Shown here: in pieces, positions 1 to 8,900 of the stretch
Layout: each line of letters starts with the position of its first letter
Numbering within the stretch: position 1 is the stretch's first letter
Origin: UBA5078 sp964538025
GTDB lineage: Bacteria; Pseudomonadota; Gammaproteobacteria; Pseudomonadales; Pseudohongiellaceae
Direction of reading: 5' to 3'
NCBI GenBank assembly: GCA_964538025.1
Contig: CAZICZ010000003.1
Location: 62,001-126,000 of the forward strand
Length of the DNA: 64,000 nucleotides
Program-made: the position numbers and the translations under genes
The notes under the pieces: generated by a model
Told to the model about the DNA's origin: nothing
Databases searched by the model: none
What the model saw: only the letters and a program-made list of their open reading frames with translations

Positions 1-163
1 GAGAGCTGACAATCGAGCGCGTGCCGTCGGCCAGCGTGAACAGATTGTCCTGCGTCAGGTCAATCCGCAGGCGTGGAATCAGGCAGATGATGGCAACACT
101 GACCAGCAAAAAGAGACCTGTCAACGCCAGGCCTGTTGCAGAGAATAAAGACTTGCTATTCAT
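1..163 (-). CDS. GldG-like ABC transporter auxiliary protein (N-terminal fragment)
   Basis: Only the first 54 codons lie in the window, and the gene runs off the left edge. The ATG is at 163 and the product starts MNSKSLFSATGLALTGLFLL. It has one N-terminal membrane anchor followed by a segment in the style of RIDLTQDNLFTLADGTR, which is typical of the periplasmic component fused to Gld-type ABC exporters (GldG/DUF7088-like). The preceding gene, the permease, is on the same strand and ends 11 bases upstream, so the three genes form one operon. The family call rests on the anchor, the LTQDNLFTL signature and the neighbours. Confidence 0.72.
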   Translation of the reverse strand, partial: MNSKSLFSATGLALTGLFLLVSVAIICLIPRLRIDLTQDNLFTLADGTRSIVSS

Positions 164-174
164 CGTCAGACCCC

Positions 175-906
175 TCAGTTCGCTTTTTTGATTTCAATGA
201 CGATCGCCGAGGCGAACAACCACGAGGCAATAAATACCAGGAAAAATAACAGGTCGCGCACATCCAGCACGCCCTTGCTGATCGAGTCAAAATGCGTGAG
301 GAAACTCAGCGCCGCGACGGCATCGATCAGAAACTGCGGGGCCCAGGCGAACGCATTGAGCACGATCTCCGTGCCACAGGCCACAAATACGAAACAGATA
401 GCCACGGTCAGAATGAAGGCAATGACCGAGTTGCGCGTCATCGCCGACATGCAGGACCCGATGGCCAGAAATCCGCCCGCCATTAACCAGCTGCCCAGAT
501 AGGCTGCCACGATCACGCCGTTGTCCGGGTCGCCCAGATAATTCACGGTAATCCAGATCGGGAAGGTCAGGGCCAGCGCCACGCCACACAGGACCCACGC
601 CGCGAGGAACTTGCCCAGCACGGCATCACGCAGGGTGATGGGAAGGGTCATGAGCAACTCAATGGTGCCTGTCTTGCGCTCGTCAGCCCACAGGCCCATC
701 GCAATGGCCGGAATCATGAAGAGGTACAGCCACGGATGGAAATCAAAGAACGGCATCAGATCGGCCTGACCCCGCTCGTAAAAGGCTCCCATGTCGAAGG
801 TGAAGATGCCGGTCATGACCAGAAAAATCACGATAAAGACATAGGCCAGTGGCGTGGCGAAATAGCTCGCCAGTTCACGTTTGAAAATAATCTGCAATTT
901 GCTCAT
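175..906 (-). CDS. ABC-2 type transporter permease (GldF-like)
   Basis: This 243-residue protein has six predicted membrane segments, the usual size and topology of GldF-type ABC-2 permeases. The motif ADERKTGTIELLMTLP (about residues 74-89) is the conserved cytoplasmic element of this family, found after the second membrane segment. The gene lies four bases downstream of the ATPase gene and just upstream of the GldG-like gene. The products should form an inner-membrane exporter; the substrate is not evident. In Bacteroidetes Gld proteins serve gliding, but proteobacterial homologues are widespread and mostly uncharacterised, so a motility role is not implied. Confidence 0.85.
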   Translation of the reverse strand: MSKLQIIFKRELASYFATPLAYVFIVIFLVMTGIFTFDMGAFYERGQADLMPFFDFHPWLYLFMIPAIAMGLWADERKTGTIELLMTLPITLRDAVLGKFLAAWVLCGVALALTFPIWITVNYLGDPDNGVIVAAYLGSWLMAGGFLAIGSCMSAMTRNSVIAFILTVAICFVFVACGTEIVLNAFAWAPQFLIDAVAALSFLTHFDSISKGVLDVRDLLFFLVFIASWLFASAIVIEIKKAN

Positions 907-910
907 GGCC

Positions 911-1837
911 TTACCCCCTGACCTGCGTCACATGACGGAAGTAATCTTCCAACAGGCCTTCCACCAGATGAAACTCCGCCACGGGCCAGTGCCCGCTCTG
1001 GGACTTTTCAGACACTTTGCCAAACAGGTGACGTCCGGCACTTGGCAGCAGGATAAAATGACGACCACTGTCATCCGCCTGCTCGATGTCGCGCACATCG
1101 GGGTCACCGGCGAGCGCGGCGCGCAGATCGAAGTCCTCCGTCAGGCGGATGCTCACGGCGCCGAAATAGGCAGAGCGTGACTCCAGTTCCTTGGGGGTGC
1201 CATCTGCCAGAATGCGCCCGCCGGCGATGATGATGGCGCGGCTGCAGACAGCGCTGACCTCTTCCAGGATATGCGTGGAAATGATCACGATTTTGTCCTT
1301 TGCCAGATTGCGGATCAGATTGCGGACATGGTGTTTCTGGTTCGGATCGAGACCGTCTGTCGGTTCATCGAGAATCAGGACCTTCGGATCATGAATGATG
1401 GCCTGCGCCAGGCCGACGCGGCGCTTGAACCCTTTGGAGAGCGTGTCGATCGTCTTGTGACAGACCGACTCCAGCTCCACATCGGCGATGACCCTGTCGA
1501 TGCGCTGACGCTTCTGGTCGCCGGTAAAGCCTCGGATGTCGGCGATGAACTCGAGAAACTCCAGCGTCGTCATGTCGGGATAGCTGGGGGCGCCTTCGGG
1601 GAGATAGCCGATAAGGGACTTGACGGCTAGGGGATCGCGGGCGATGTCATGACCATCCACGGTCACGGAGCCCTCGGTCGCCGACAGGAAGCCGGTGATC
1701 ACCTTCATGGTGGTGGATTTGCCCGCGCCATTCGGGCCGAGGAATCCCAGGACTTCGCCTTCGGCAACCGTGAAACTGAGATCATCCACAGCGGTAAAAT
1801 TATCGAATTTCTTTGTTAAGTGACTAATTTCTATCAT
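911..1837 (-). CDS. ABC transporter ATP-binding protein (GldA-like)
   Basis: The protein has 308 residues when started at the ATG at 1837 (MIEISHLTKKFDNF). The open frame extends upstream to 1918, but the added residues are not conserved in type. The nucleotide-binding domain is complete: Walker A GPNGAGKST near residue 38, a degenerate signature loop LSKGFKRRVGLAQAI, Walker B KVLILDEPTDGLDP and the switch histidine in IISTHILEE. The last 80 or so residues form the C-terminal extension common in ABC-2 exporters. It should energise the permease encoded immediately downstream. It is the first gene of a three-gene operon transcribed leftward. Confidence 0.9.
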   Translation of the reverse strand: MIEISHLTKKFDNFTAVDDLSFTVAEGEVLGFLGPNGAGKSTTMKVITGFLSATEGSVTVDGHDIARDPLAVKSLIGYLPEGAPSYPDMTTLEFLEFIADIRGFTGDQKRQRIDRVIADVELESVCHKTIDTLSKGFKRRVGLAQAIIHDPKVLILDEPTDGLDPNQKHHVRNLIRNLAKDKIVIISTHILEEVSAVCSRAIIIAGGRILADGTPKELESRSAYFGAVSIRLTEDFDLRAALAGDPDVRDIEQADDSGRHFILLPSAGRHLFGKVSEKSQSGHWPVAEFHLVEGLLEDYFRHVTQVRG

Positions 1838-2020
1838 TTTTACTTTTCCACACCCATTCGTACGAAACATCAGGCTTTGAGCACCCCGGCACGCACTGGT
1901 GTCGCGGTGCGGGAACAAAGGCCACGTCCAAACGTGTCACCCAAAAGACGAGGCGCAACTATAGGACTACTGCCCTCTGTTTTTCAAGGCGCCGCACGCG
2001 GCCGGAGGCGGGCGTGGCAT

Positions 2021-2049
2021 GGCTTTTGCGGCGGGGCTGCAGGTATAAT
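2021..2049 (+). promoter_or_regulatory. Probable sigma-70 promoter of lptM-lysA-dapF
   Basis: A perfect -10 hexamer TATAAT lies at 2044-2049, 34 bases before the lptM ATG. The -35 side (around 2021-2028, GGCTTTTG) is poor. The rest of the 246-base divergent spacer (1838-2083) shows no other element that I can support. Confidence 0.5.
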
Positions 2050-2083
2050 CCCGCCACGTTAAACACCTGAAGAAAGCCACCCC

Positions 2084-2203
2084 ATGACCGTTCCGATGCG
2101 CCTGTTTCTGATCATTTTTCTGAGCCTCAGCCTGCTGGGCTGCGGACAAAAAGGCCCTCTCCAGCGGCCGGATCAGGCAATCTCCGCGGTGTCTGTCCGC
2201 TAG
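2084..2203 (+). CDS. lptM: LptM-type small lipoprotein (YifL/LppL family)
   Basis: A 39-residue ORF starts with ATG at 2084 and ends with TAG at 2203. It encodes a lipoprotein signal peptide with lipobox LLGC at residues 17-20, followed by GQKGPLQRP. The C-G-x-K-G-P-L motif right after the lipidated cysteine is the hallmark of the YifL/LppL family, now called LptM in E. coli. LptM binds the LptD/LptE translocon and assists its oxidative maturation. Its place directly upstream of lysA-dapF is the classical gammaproteobacterial arrangement. The mature part is short (about 20 residues), as expected for the family. Confidence 0.88.
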   Translation: MTVPMRLFLIIFLSLSLLGCGQKGPLQRPDQAISAVSVR

Positions 2204-2244
2204 ACGACACCAGAACCCCTTTTCAGAGTCCAGGACCCATCCCT

Positions 2245-3492
2245 ATGGAACCGTTTTCCTATCGCGACAATGTGCTATTTGCCGAAGACGTCGCTGTCAC
2301 CGATATCGCCAAGCGCTACGGAACCCCGTGCTACGTCTATTCACGGGCAGCACTGGAGGCCAATCTGCGCGCCTATGAAGATGCGCTTGCCGGTGTGGAC
2401 CACCTAACCTGTTTTGCGGTCAAGGCCAATTCCAACCTGGCGGTCCTCAATGTGCTTGCCCGTCTGGGCGCGGGGTTTGACATCGTCTCCGGTGGCGAAC
2501 TGGAGCGAGTCGTGCGCGCAGGAGGTGACCCCCGCAAGGTGATTTTCTCGGGGCTCGGGAAAACCGAGGATGAGATCGCGCGCGCGCTGTCACTGGGCAT
2601 CCAGTGCTTCAATATCGAATCCGAGCCAGAGCTTGCCCGCATCAATGCCGTGGCCGGTCGCCTTGGCCTGCGCGCCCCGGTTTCGCTGCGCGTGAATCCG
2701 GACGTTGACGCGGGCACTCACCCGTATATCTCCACCGGGCTGAAGGAAAACAAATTCGGCATCGCGATTGAGTCGGCGCTGGCGGTATACCTGTCGGCAG
2801 CGCAGATGCCGCACATCGAGGTGGTAGGTGTCGATTGCCACATCGGCTCGCAGCTGACGAGCATCGCGCCCTATCTGGACGCCATCGACCGGCTTTTGGG
2901 CCTGGTCGATACCCTTGCCTCCCATGGCATTGTCATCCGTCATTTCGACATTGGCGGCGGACTGGGCGTGAATTACCGGGACGAGACGCCTCCCGCCACG
3001 GCAACGTTTATCGACGCCGTGCTGCAGCGAATTGCCGGCCGCGGCCTGCGCCTTTTCCTGGAACCGGGTCGCTCCATCTGCGCCAATGCCGGGCTGTTCG
3101 TGACCACGGTGGAGTTTTTGAAGCATACCTCCCACAAGAATTTTGCTATTGTTGACGGCGCCATGAATGACCTGCTGCGCCCCGCGCTTTATGGCGCCTG
3201 GCAGGCCATTGTGCCGGTGACCCCGCACGGATCCGAGGTCCCCACGCGCGACTACGACGTCGTGGGTCCAGTCTGCGAATCCTCGGACTTTCTGGGGAAA
3301 AACCGGCCCCTCGCCCTGGTGCAGGGAGACCTGCTCGCTGTCCGCAGCGCAGGCGCGTATGGCTTTGTGATGAGCTCCAATTACAACACCCGCAACCGTG
3401 CGGCGGAAATCATGGTCGATGGCCACACGGCGAGCCTCGTGCGCGCCAGGGAGACCCTGGACTACCAGCTCTCCCTTGAATCGATTCTGTAG
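2245..3492 (+). CDS. lysA: Diaminopimelate decarboxylase
   Basis: This 415-residue protein is full length for LysA. It decarboxylates meso-diaminopimelate to L-lysine, the last step of lysine synthesis, in the cytoplasm. The PLP-binding lysine is in CFAVKANSN (around residue 60). The HIGSQ motif (DCHIGSQL, about residue 199), the glycine-rich phosphate loop IGGGLG and EPGRSI are all present. The C-terminal substrate motif is VCESSDFL. The ATG at 2245 has moderate upstream purines. The gene lies 41 bases after lptM and is followed after 23 bases by dapF, which makes the LysA substrate. Confidence 0.97.
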   Translation: MEPFSYRDNVLFAEDVAVTDIAKRYGTPCYVYSRAALEANLRAYEDALAGVDHLTCFAVKANSNLAVLNVLARLGAGFDIVSGGELERVVRAGGDPRKVIFSGLGKTEDEIARALSLGIQCFNIESEPELARINAVAGRLGLRAPVSLRVNPDVDAGTHPYISTGLKENKFGIAIESALAVYLSAAQMPHIEVVGVDCHIGSQLTSIAPYLDAIDRLLGLVDTLASHGIVIRHFDIGGGLGVNYRDETPPATATFIDAVLQRIAGRGLRLFLEPGRSICANAGLFVTTVEFLKHTSHKNFAIVDGAMNDLLRPALYGAWQAIVPVTPHGSEVPTRDYDVVGPVCESSDFLGKNRPLALVQGDLLAVRSAGAYGFVMSSNYNTRNRAAEIMVDGHTASLVRARETLDYQLSLESIL

Positions 3493-3515
3493 GCCGCACC
3501 TTGCCAAGAGACACT

Positions 3516-4367
3516 ATGCAGCTGCCCTTCACCAAAATGCATGGCCTCGGGAATGACTTCGTGGTCCTCGACCTGATCTCTCACCCCGTCAGCCTGAGCA
3601 CCGAGCAGATCCGCGCGCTGGCCGATCGTCATGTCGGCATCGGCTTCGACCAGCTGCTGCTGGTGGAGGCGCCGACACAACCGGATGTGGATTTCAATTA
3701 CCGCATCTTCAATTGTGATGGCGGTGAAGTGGAGCACTGCGGCAATGGCGCCCGTTGCTTCGCGCGTTTCGTGCTGGACAAGGGCCTGACCTCACGACGC
3801 GAGATCCGTGTCAAAACCGCCCGCGGCCTGATCACTCTCCAGGTTGCCGCAAACGGTGACGTGCGGGTCGACATGGGTCCGCCCGATTTCACGCCGGCGT
3901 CCTTGCCCTTTCAGGAGAGTCAGGCTCCACGCTACACCCGCCACGTGACCGTTGACGGCACGAGCACTCCCCTGCACTTTTACGCTGTTTCCATGGGCAA
4001 TCCCCATGCCGTGATTCTGGTGGACGACCTGGACAGCACGCCGGTTGGCACACTGGGAGCCGCACTGGGCGCCCACCCGGATTTTCTGCGGGGCGTGAAC
4101 GTCGGCTTCATGCAGATTGTTGACCGCGGGCAGATTCGGCTGCGCGTGTTTGAGCGTGGCGCGGGGGAGACCCAGGCCTGTGGCACCGGCGCCTGCGCTG
4201 CCGTGGTATGTGCCCACGCCGCCGGGCTGGTGGACGCCGACGTGGTCGCGCATCTGCGTGGCGGCGACCTGCGCATTCAGTGGGAGGGCGGCGACCATCC
4301 AGTCCTGATGCAGGGCCCTGCCGCGACTGTTTTTGAAGGGGTCGTCGATCTGGACATTGCCCCGTAA
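3516..4367 (+). CDS. dapF: Diaminopimelate epimerase
   Basis: DapF interconverts LL- and meso-diaminopimelate for lysine and peptidoglycan synthesis. From the ATG at 3516 (MQLPFTKMHGLGNDFVVLD) the protein has 283 residues; an in-frame TTG at 3501 only adds five residues and is unlikely. Both catalytic cysteines are visible: one in the EHCGNGARC segment (about residue 75) and one in the ETQACGTGAC segment (about residue 220). The gene is co-transcribed with lysA upstream and the DUF484 gene downstream. Confidence 0.96.
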   Translation: MQLPFTKMHGLGNDFVVLDLISHPVSLSTEQIRALADRHVGIGFDQLLLVEAPTQPDVDFNYRIFNCDGGEVEHCGNGARCFARFVLDKGLTSRREIRVKTARGLITLQVAANGDVRVDMGPPDFTPASLPFQESQAPRYTRHVTVDGTSTPLHFYAVSMGNPHAVILVDDLDSTPVGTLGAALGAHPDFLRGVNVGFMQIVDRGQIRLRVFERGAGETQACGTGACAAVVCAHAAGLVDADVVAHLRGGDLRIQWEGGDHPVLMQGPAATVFEGVVDLDIAP

Positions 4368-4394
4368 TCCATCCTGAGAAAGTGAAGAAGGCGT

Positions 4395-5096
4395 ATGAAT
4401 AGCGAGCACTCAGCAAAGCACCACAACGACAAGAATACGGTGACTGCCGAACAAGTGGCGCAGTACCTCAAAGAACATCCAGACTTTTTCATCAATCGCG
4501 ACAGCCTGCTGGAAAAGATCACGCTGCCTCACGAGAGCGGCAAGGCGATCTCTCTGCTTGAACGGCAGGTCAAAATATTGCGGGAGCGCAGCATCGAGTC
4601 ACGGCACACGCTGAACCAATTGATGGAAAACGCCAAATACAATGATCAGCTGTTCAATGTCACCCGGGCCCTGATTCTGGCGCTGTTGATGGAAGACGAT
4701 GTGGCCCAGATTGCCAGCGCCACCGAAGCCAACCTGAACACGCAGCCCGGTATCGATGCCTGCAGCGTGATCCTGTTCGAGGCCGATCATCTGCGCAATG
4801 TCGACAAGGTGCGTCTGGCACCCACCGAGCAGGTGCTGGCCAGTTTCCCGACCTTGCTACGGGACCGCAAAACCCTGTGCAAAGCTATCGACAGGGACAC
4901 CGCTCTCTTTCTGTTCCCCCCGCGGGGCGCTGGCGTACGCTCTGCCGCGCTGTGTCCGATCGGACGCGAACGCATGCTGGGTGTGCTCGCCATCGGCAAC
5001 AAATCCGAAGAGTATTTCAACGCAGAACTGGACACGCTCTTCCTGGATTTTATCGGGGAAGTGCTGGAATCCATTCTGACGCGCAAGATCAGCTGA
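4395..5096 (+). CDS. DUF484 family protein
   Basis: This 233-residue soluble protein starts with the DUF484 signature: an N-terminal helical segment (VAQYLKEHPDFF) and LPHESGKAISLLERQV, then a GAF-like domain (about residues 85-230). Function is not established, although the family almost always sits between dapF and xerC in Pseudomonas-type genomes. Here the dapF link is kept (27-base gap), but the next gene is a PIG-L deacetylase rather than the recombinase xerC. Confidence 0.9.
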   Translation: MNSEHSAKHHNDKNTVTAEQVAQYLKEHPDFFINRDSLLEKITLPHESGKAISLLERQVKILRERSIESRHTLNQLMENAKYNDQLFNVTRALILALLMEDDVAQIASATEANLNTQPGIDACSVILFEADHLRNVDKVRLAPTEQVLASFPTLLRDRKTLCKAIDRDTALFLFPPRGAGVRSAALCPIGRERMLGVLAIGNKSEEYFNAELDTLFLDFIGEVLESILTRKIS

Positions 5097-5105
5097 GCCT
5101 GCCCT

Positions 5106-5930
5106 ATGGAATCCCGACTGACCCCTTACCAGACGCGCCCGCTGCTTGAATGCCGCACCGCGCTGGTGTTTGCACCCCACCCCGATGACGAAGTGTTGGG
5201 ATGCGGGGGTCTGCTGGCCGCCTATCAGGAAGCCGGAGTTCCCGTCCATGTGGTGCTGGTGACCTCCGGTGACTACGGCGAACACGGCAAGGCCGGCACC
5301 GCCGTGCGGGAGGCGGAAACCCGCTCGGCGACCTCGCTGCTGGGCGTGGCGTCCGTGCGCTTCTGGCAAGAGAAGGACCGCCAGGTCCAGTGCAATGCCC
5401 GCACCATAGAGGCGGCGCGTCAGGCCATCATCGCCACGCAGGCAGATCTGGTGCTGACACCTTCGGTTCACGAGATTCATCCCGACCACCGCGCCACCGC
5501 ATGGCTGGTGCTCGAGGCGTGCCGTCAGCTGGTGTCGGAGGGCCGCACCCTGACCGTGGCCATGTACGAGATTGGAGCCCCGCTCGCGCGCGTGGACGCA
5601 CTTGTCGATATCACGGCCCACGAGGCCCGCAAGCGGGAGGCCATTGCGCTCTATCATTCGCAGCTGGACATCTCTCCCTTTGACGATTTTATTTTTGCGC
5701 TGAACCGTTTCCGCACCTACACCCTGCCTGCGCAGGTGACCTATGCGGAAGCCTTCTGTCTGCTGACGGCTGCCGACTTGCAAACTCCCTGGCAGCTCAG
5801 CGAATCCGAGTTATTGCGTCAGGAGCGCTTGCAGCTGACCGACATCCCGATGCCTGCGGCCTATCGCCCGGCCGCACCGGAGTCTTTTGTGCAGCGCCTG
5901 CGCTCTTTTTTCAGAGGATCCCATCATTAG
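5106..5930 (+). CDS. PIG-L/LmbE family deacetylase
   Basis: The 274-residue protein is a zinc-dependent N-deacetylase of the PIG-L (LmbE) superfamily. The metal/catalytic motif APHPDDEVLGCGG lies at about residues 23-35, and the second zinc ligand motif HEIHPDHRAT at about residues 121-130. Members remove acetyl groups from N-acetylated sugars such as GlcNAc-linked intermediates. Its stop codon overlaps the start of the following giant glycosyltransferase gene, so the two are translationally coupled and probably act on the same surface glycan. It starts nine bases after DUF484, in the position usually occupied by xerC. Confidence 0.88.
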   Translation: MESRLTPYQTRPLLECRTALVFAPHPDDEVLGCGGLLAAYQEAGVPVHVVLVTSGDYGEHGKAGTAVREAETRSATSLLGVASVRFWQEKDRQVQCNARTIEAARQAIIATQADLVLTPSVHEIHPDHRATAWLVLEACRQLVSEGRTLTVAMYEIGAPLARVDALVDITAHEARKREAIALYHSQLDISPFDDFIFALNRFRTYTLPAQVTYAEAFCLLTAADLQTPWQLSESELLRQERLQLTDIPMPAAYRPAAPESFVQRLRSFFRGSHH

Positions 5931-8900
5931 CACGCCCGCCATCCCCCCCGCAGAATCTGCCACTTCTTCGGCATCGCAGCCCCTCGTGTCGGTGCTGTGC
6001 CGCAGCACGGATCGCCCGGAGCTGGCAGAAGCACTGCTGTCTGTCGATCAGCAAACCTATCCCGCTGTGGAAATTGTGCTGGTCGATGCGACGGGCAAAG
6101 GCTTGCAGGGGCCTCGCTCCCTGTCGCTGTCGACGCCCGTGCGCGAAGTGAGCGGTCAATCGCCGTGGAATCGCCCTGCCGCCGCCAATGTAGCGTTGCG
6201 GGAGGCGCGAGGCGAATTGCTGGTGTTTCTGGATGAAGATGACTGGATTGCGCCAAACCATATTTCCATGCTCGTGGCCTGCCTGCAGCAGCATCCCGAG
6301 ATCGGTGTCGCGTACAGCAGCACGCAGAAGGTCACTGCCGGCGGCCTGGACACGGGCGAAGCTTTCCGCATCGCCTACGATGCCGCACGTCTGCGTCGCG
6401 ACAATTTCATTCCGATTCATTCCGCCCTGTTCCGGCGGGAACTGCTGAGTAATGGCAGCGCCTTCGACGAGTCGCTCGACATTTTTGAGGACTGGGATTT
6501 CTGGCTGCAGCTGTCGCGTCAGAAACCCTTTATGCACGTAGACGAGATCACCGCATTCTATCGCATGGGGGGAGACTCCAACACGGCAAGCGAAGATCCT
6601 GCGACGCGCTATCTTGTCGGCAACCGCATCGCACTCGCGCGCGAAAAAGTGTTTGCCAAATGGTTACCGCAATGGAGCGGCGCCGAGTTCAACCAAACAC
6701 TGGGCACACTCGATGAGACGGCACTGATCGCGCGCCTGCATACCGACGTGAAGCTGTTGCATACCAATCGACGTGCACTGGAGCAGGACAAGCACCGGCT
6801 CGAACTGGACGTGCGTCAGCTCACCCATACCGTGCACAAAACACAACAGATCGTCAGCCGCCGCACCGCGGAACTGGTCGATGCACGCCAGCATCTGGCC
6901 CGCCAGCGCCAGGAATATCAGCTGCTGATCAACTCGCTGTCATGGCGCATTACCAAACCCATCCGGTTTCTGAAGCGCCAATTGCTGGCACTGGGTGCCG
7001 GCAAAGTAAAACAGAATCTTCAGCAAGCCGCCGCACAGCAGGCAGAGGCCGAGGAAATCATCCAGGCGAATCTGGACATCCCCAGTGCGGCGCATCGTGA
7101 ATTCTCGGGACACGTGACCCTGCAAGGCTGGGCCTGCAGCCCCCACGGACTGGCCCAGATTGAAGCGCGCATCGACGGCATTCCCCAGCTGATTTTCAGC
7201 ACCGGCATCAGCCGCCCCGACATCGCGGAAAAATACCCGGCGATAGAGGAAGCTTTTACGGCCGGCTTTTTTCAGGAGATCGCCTTGCCGGGGCTCGAGG
7301 CTGGAGAACACGAGTTGCAGCTCACGCTGAGCGACAAGGCCGGCAATACCCGCACATTACAGCAGCGCTTCCAGCTACTGAATAACAACGAGCTGTACAA
7401 CGCGTGGTACTGGCGCCACATGCCAGAGGCCGAGGAGCTGGCGCAGCGTCGCGTGCAGGCAACGCAGGATCACGACGCTCCCCTGTTTCATCTGCTGGTG
7501 GTGCCCGGTGAGGATCACGAGCTGTTGATGCACACGCTGGCCAGCGTGGCAGAACAGGCGAGCCCGCACTGGCAGCTGCATATTGTGGGCGAACAGACCC
7601 CCACACTAAAGGACACGTTGCGCGATGCGGGGATCGGCGCGGGAGCGACCGTGCATTTCGCCGCAGACATTGCCTCCGCGCTGGCCTCGCTTGCCGCCGA
7701 GCAAGGGTGGACTCTGTGCCTGCACGCGGGCGAGACGCTGGCACCTCATGCCCTGTGTGAGATCACCGGGAATCTGCACCAGCACGCGGCGCAACTGGTG
7801 TACAGTGATCACGACCTGTCCACCTTGTCGGGTTCACACCTGACGCCCTGCTTTACGCCGCAGTGGTCGCCCGACCATCTTCGGGCCAGCAATTATGTTG
7901 GCGGTGTCTTTGCCGTGCACAATTCCCTGCTCGCCCACTGCACGCTCTCCGCGCCTGCTGCACCGGCATGGCGATATGCACTGCTGCTGCAGATTGCGGA
8001 TCAGGTGACGCAAGTCCTGCGCATTCCCAAGATGTTGTGGAGCGATGCCCTGCAGGGCTCTCAACAAACCGAACGCGATGCCGAGCTCGCCATCCTGCAG
8101 GCGCATGTGGCCGCGCAAGGGGCGCAGGTGATAGCGCACGAGCACGGTCTGCGGGAAGTGCGCTGGCCATTGGAAGGACAGCCCCTGGTGTCCATCATCA
8201 TTCCCACCATGGGCACACTTTCACTCATCAAACCCTGCATCGATTCCTTGCAGGAGAAAACGGCCTATCGTGCCTTTGAAGTCATTTTCCTGGACAACAG
8301 CCGCGGCAAAAATCCCGATGGCATCGCCTACCTGCGGGATCAGGGCTATGCCGTCATTGAATGCAACGAACCATTCAACTGGGCGCGACTCAACAATATC
8401 GGCGTGCGCCACGCCAAGGGCGAACTCTTCCTGTTCCTGAACGATGATATTGAAATTATCGATGAGCAATGGCTGGAGATTCTGGTGCGTGAGGCCATGC
8501 GTCCGCAGATCGGCGCTGTTGGCGCGCTGCTGTTCTACCCCAATGGCGCACTGCAGCACACCGGCGTGCTGCTGGTGAACTATGGCGGTGGCGGCATTCA
8601 TCTGCTGCACAAGCGGGTGCCCAGTGACGCCATCTACCGTCGATTGCATGAAACGACGCGGGAGGTGTCGGCGAACACCGGTGCGTGCCTGATGCTCCAC
8701 CGTGACAAGTTTGCGCAGATCGGCGGCTTCGACGAAGCCCTTGCCGTGGTGGGCAATGATGTAGACCTGTGCCTGCGACTGCTCGATCTGGGCTACCGCA
8801 ATCTGTGGACGCCCTACGCAAAACTGATCCATCACGAAAGCATCAGCCGCAAAACCAGCGTGCCCAAGGAAGATGAAAAGGCCATGTGGAAGCGCTGGCA

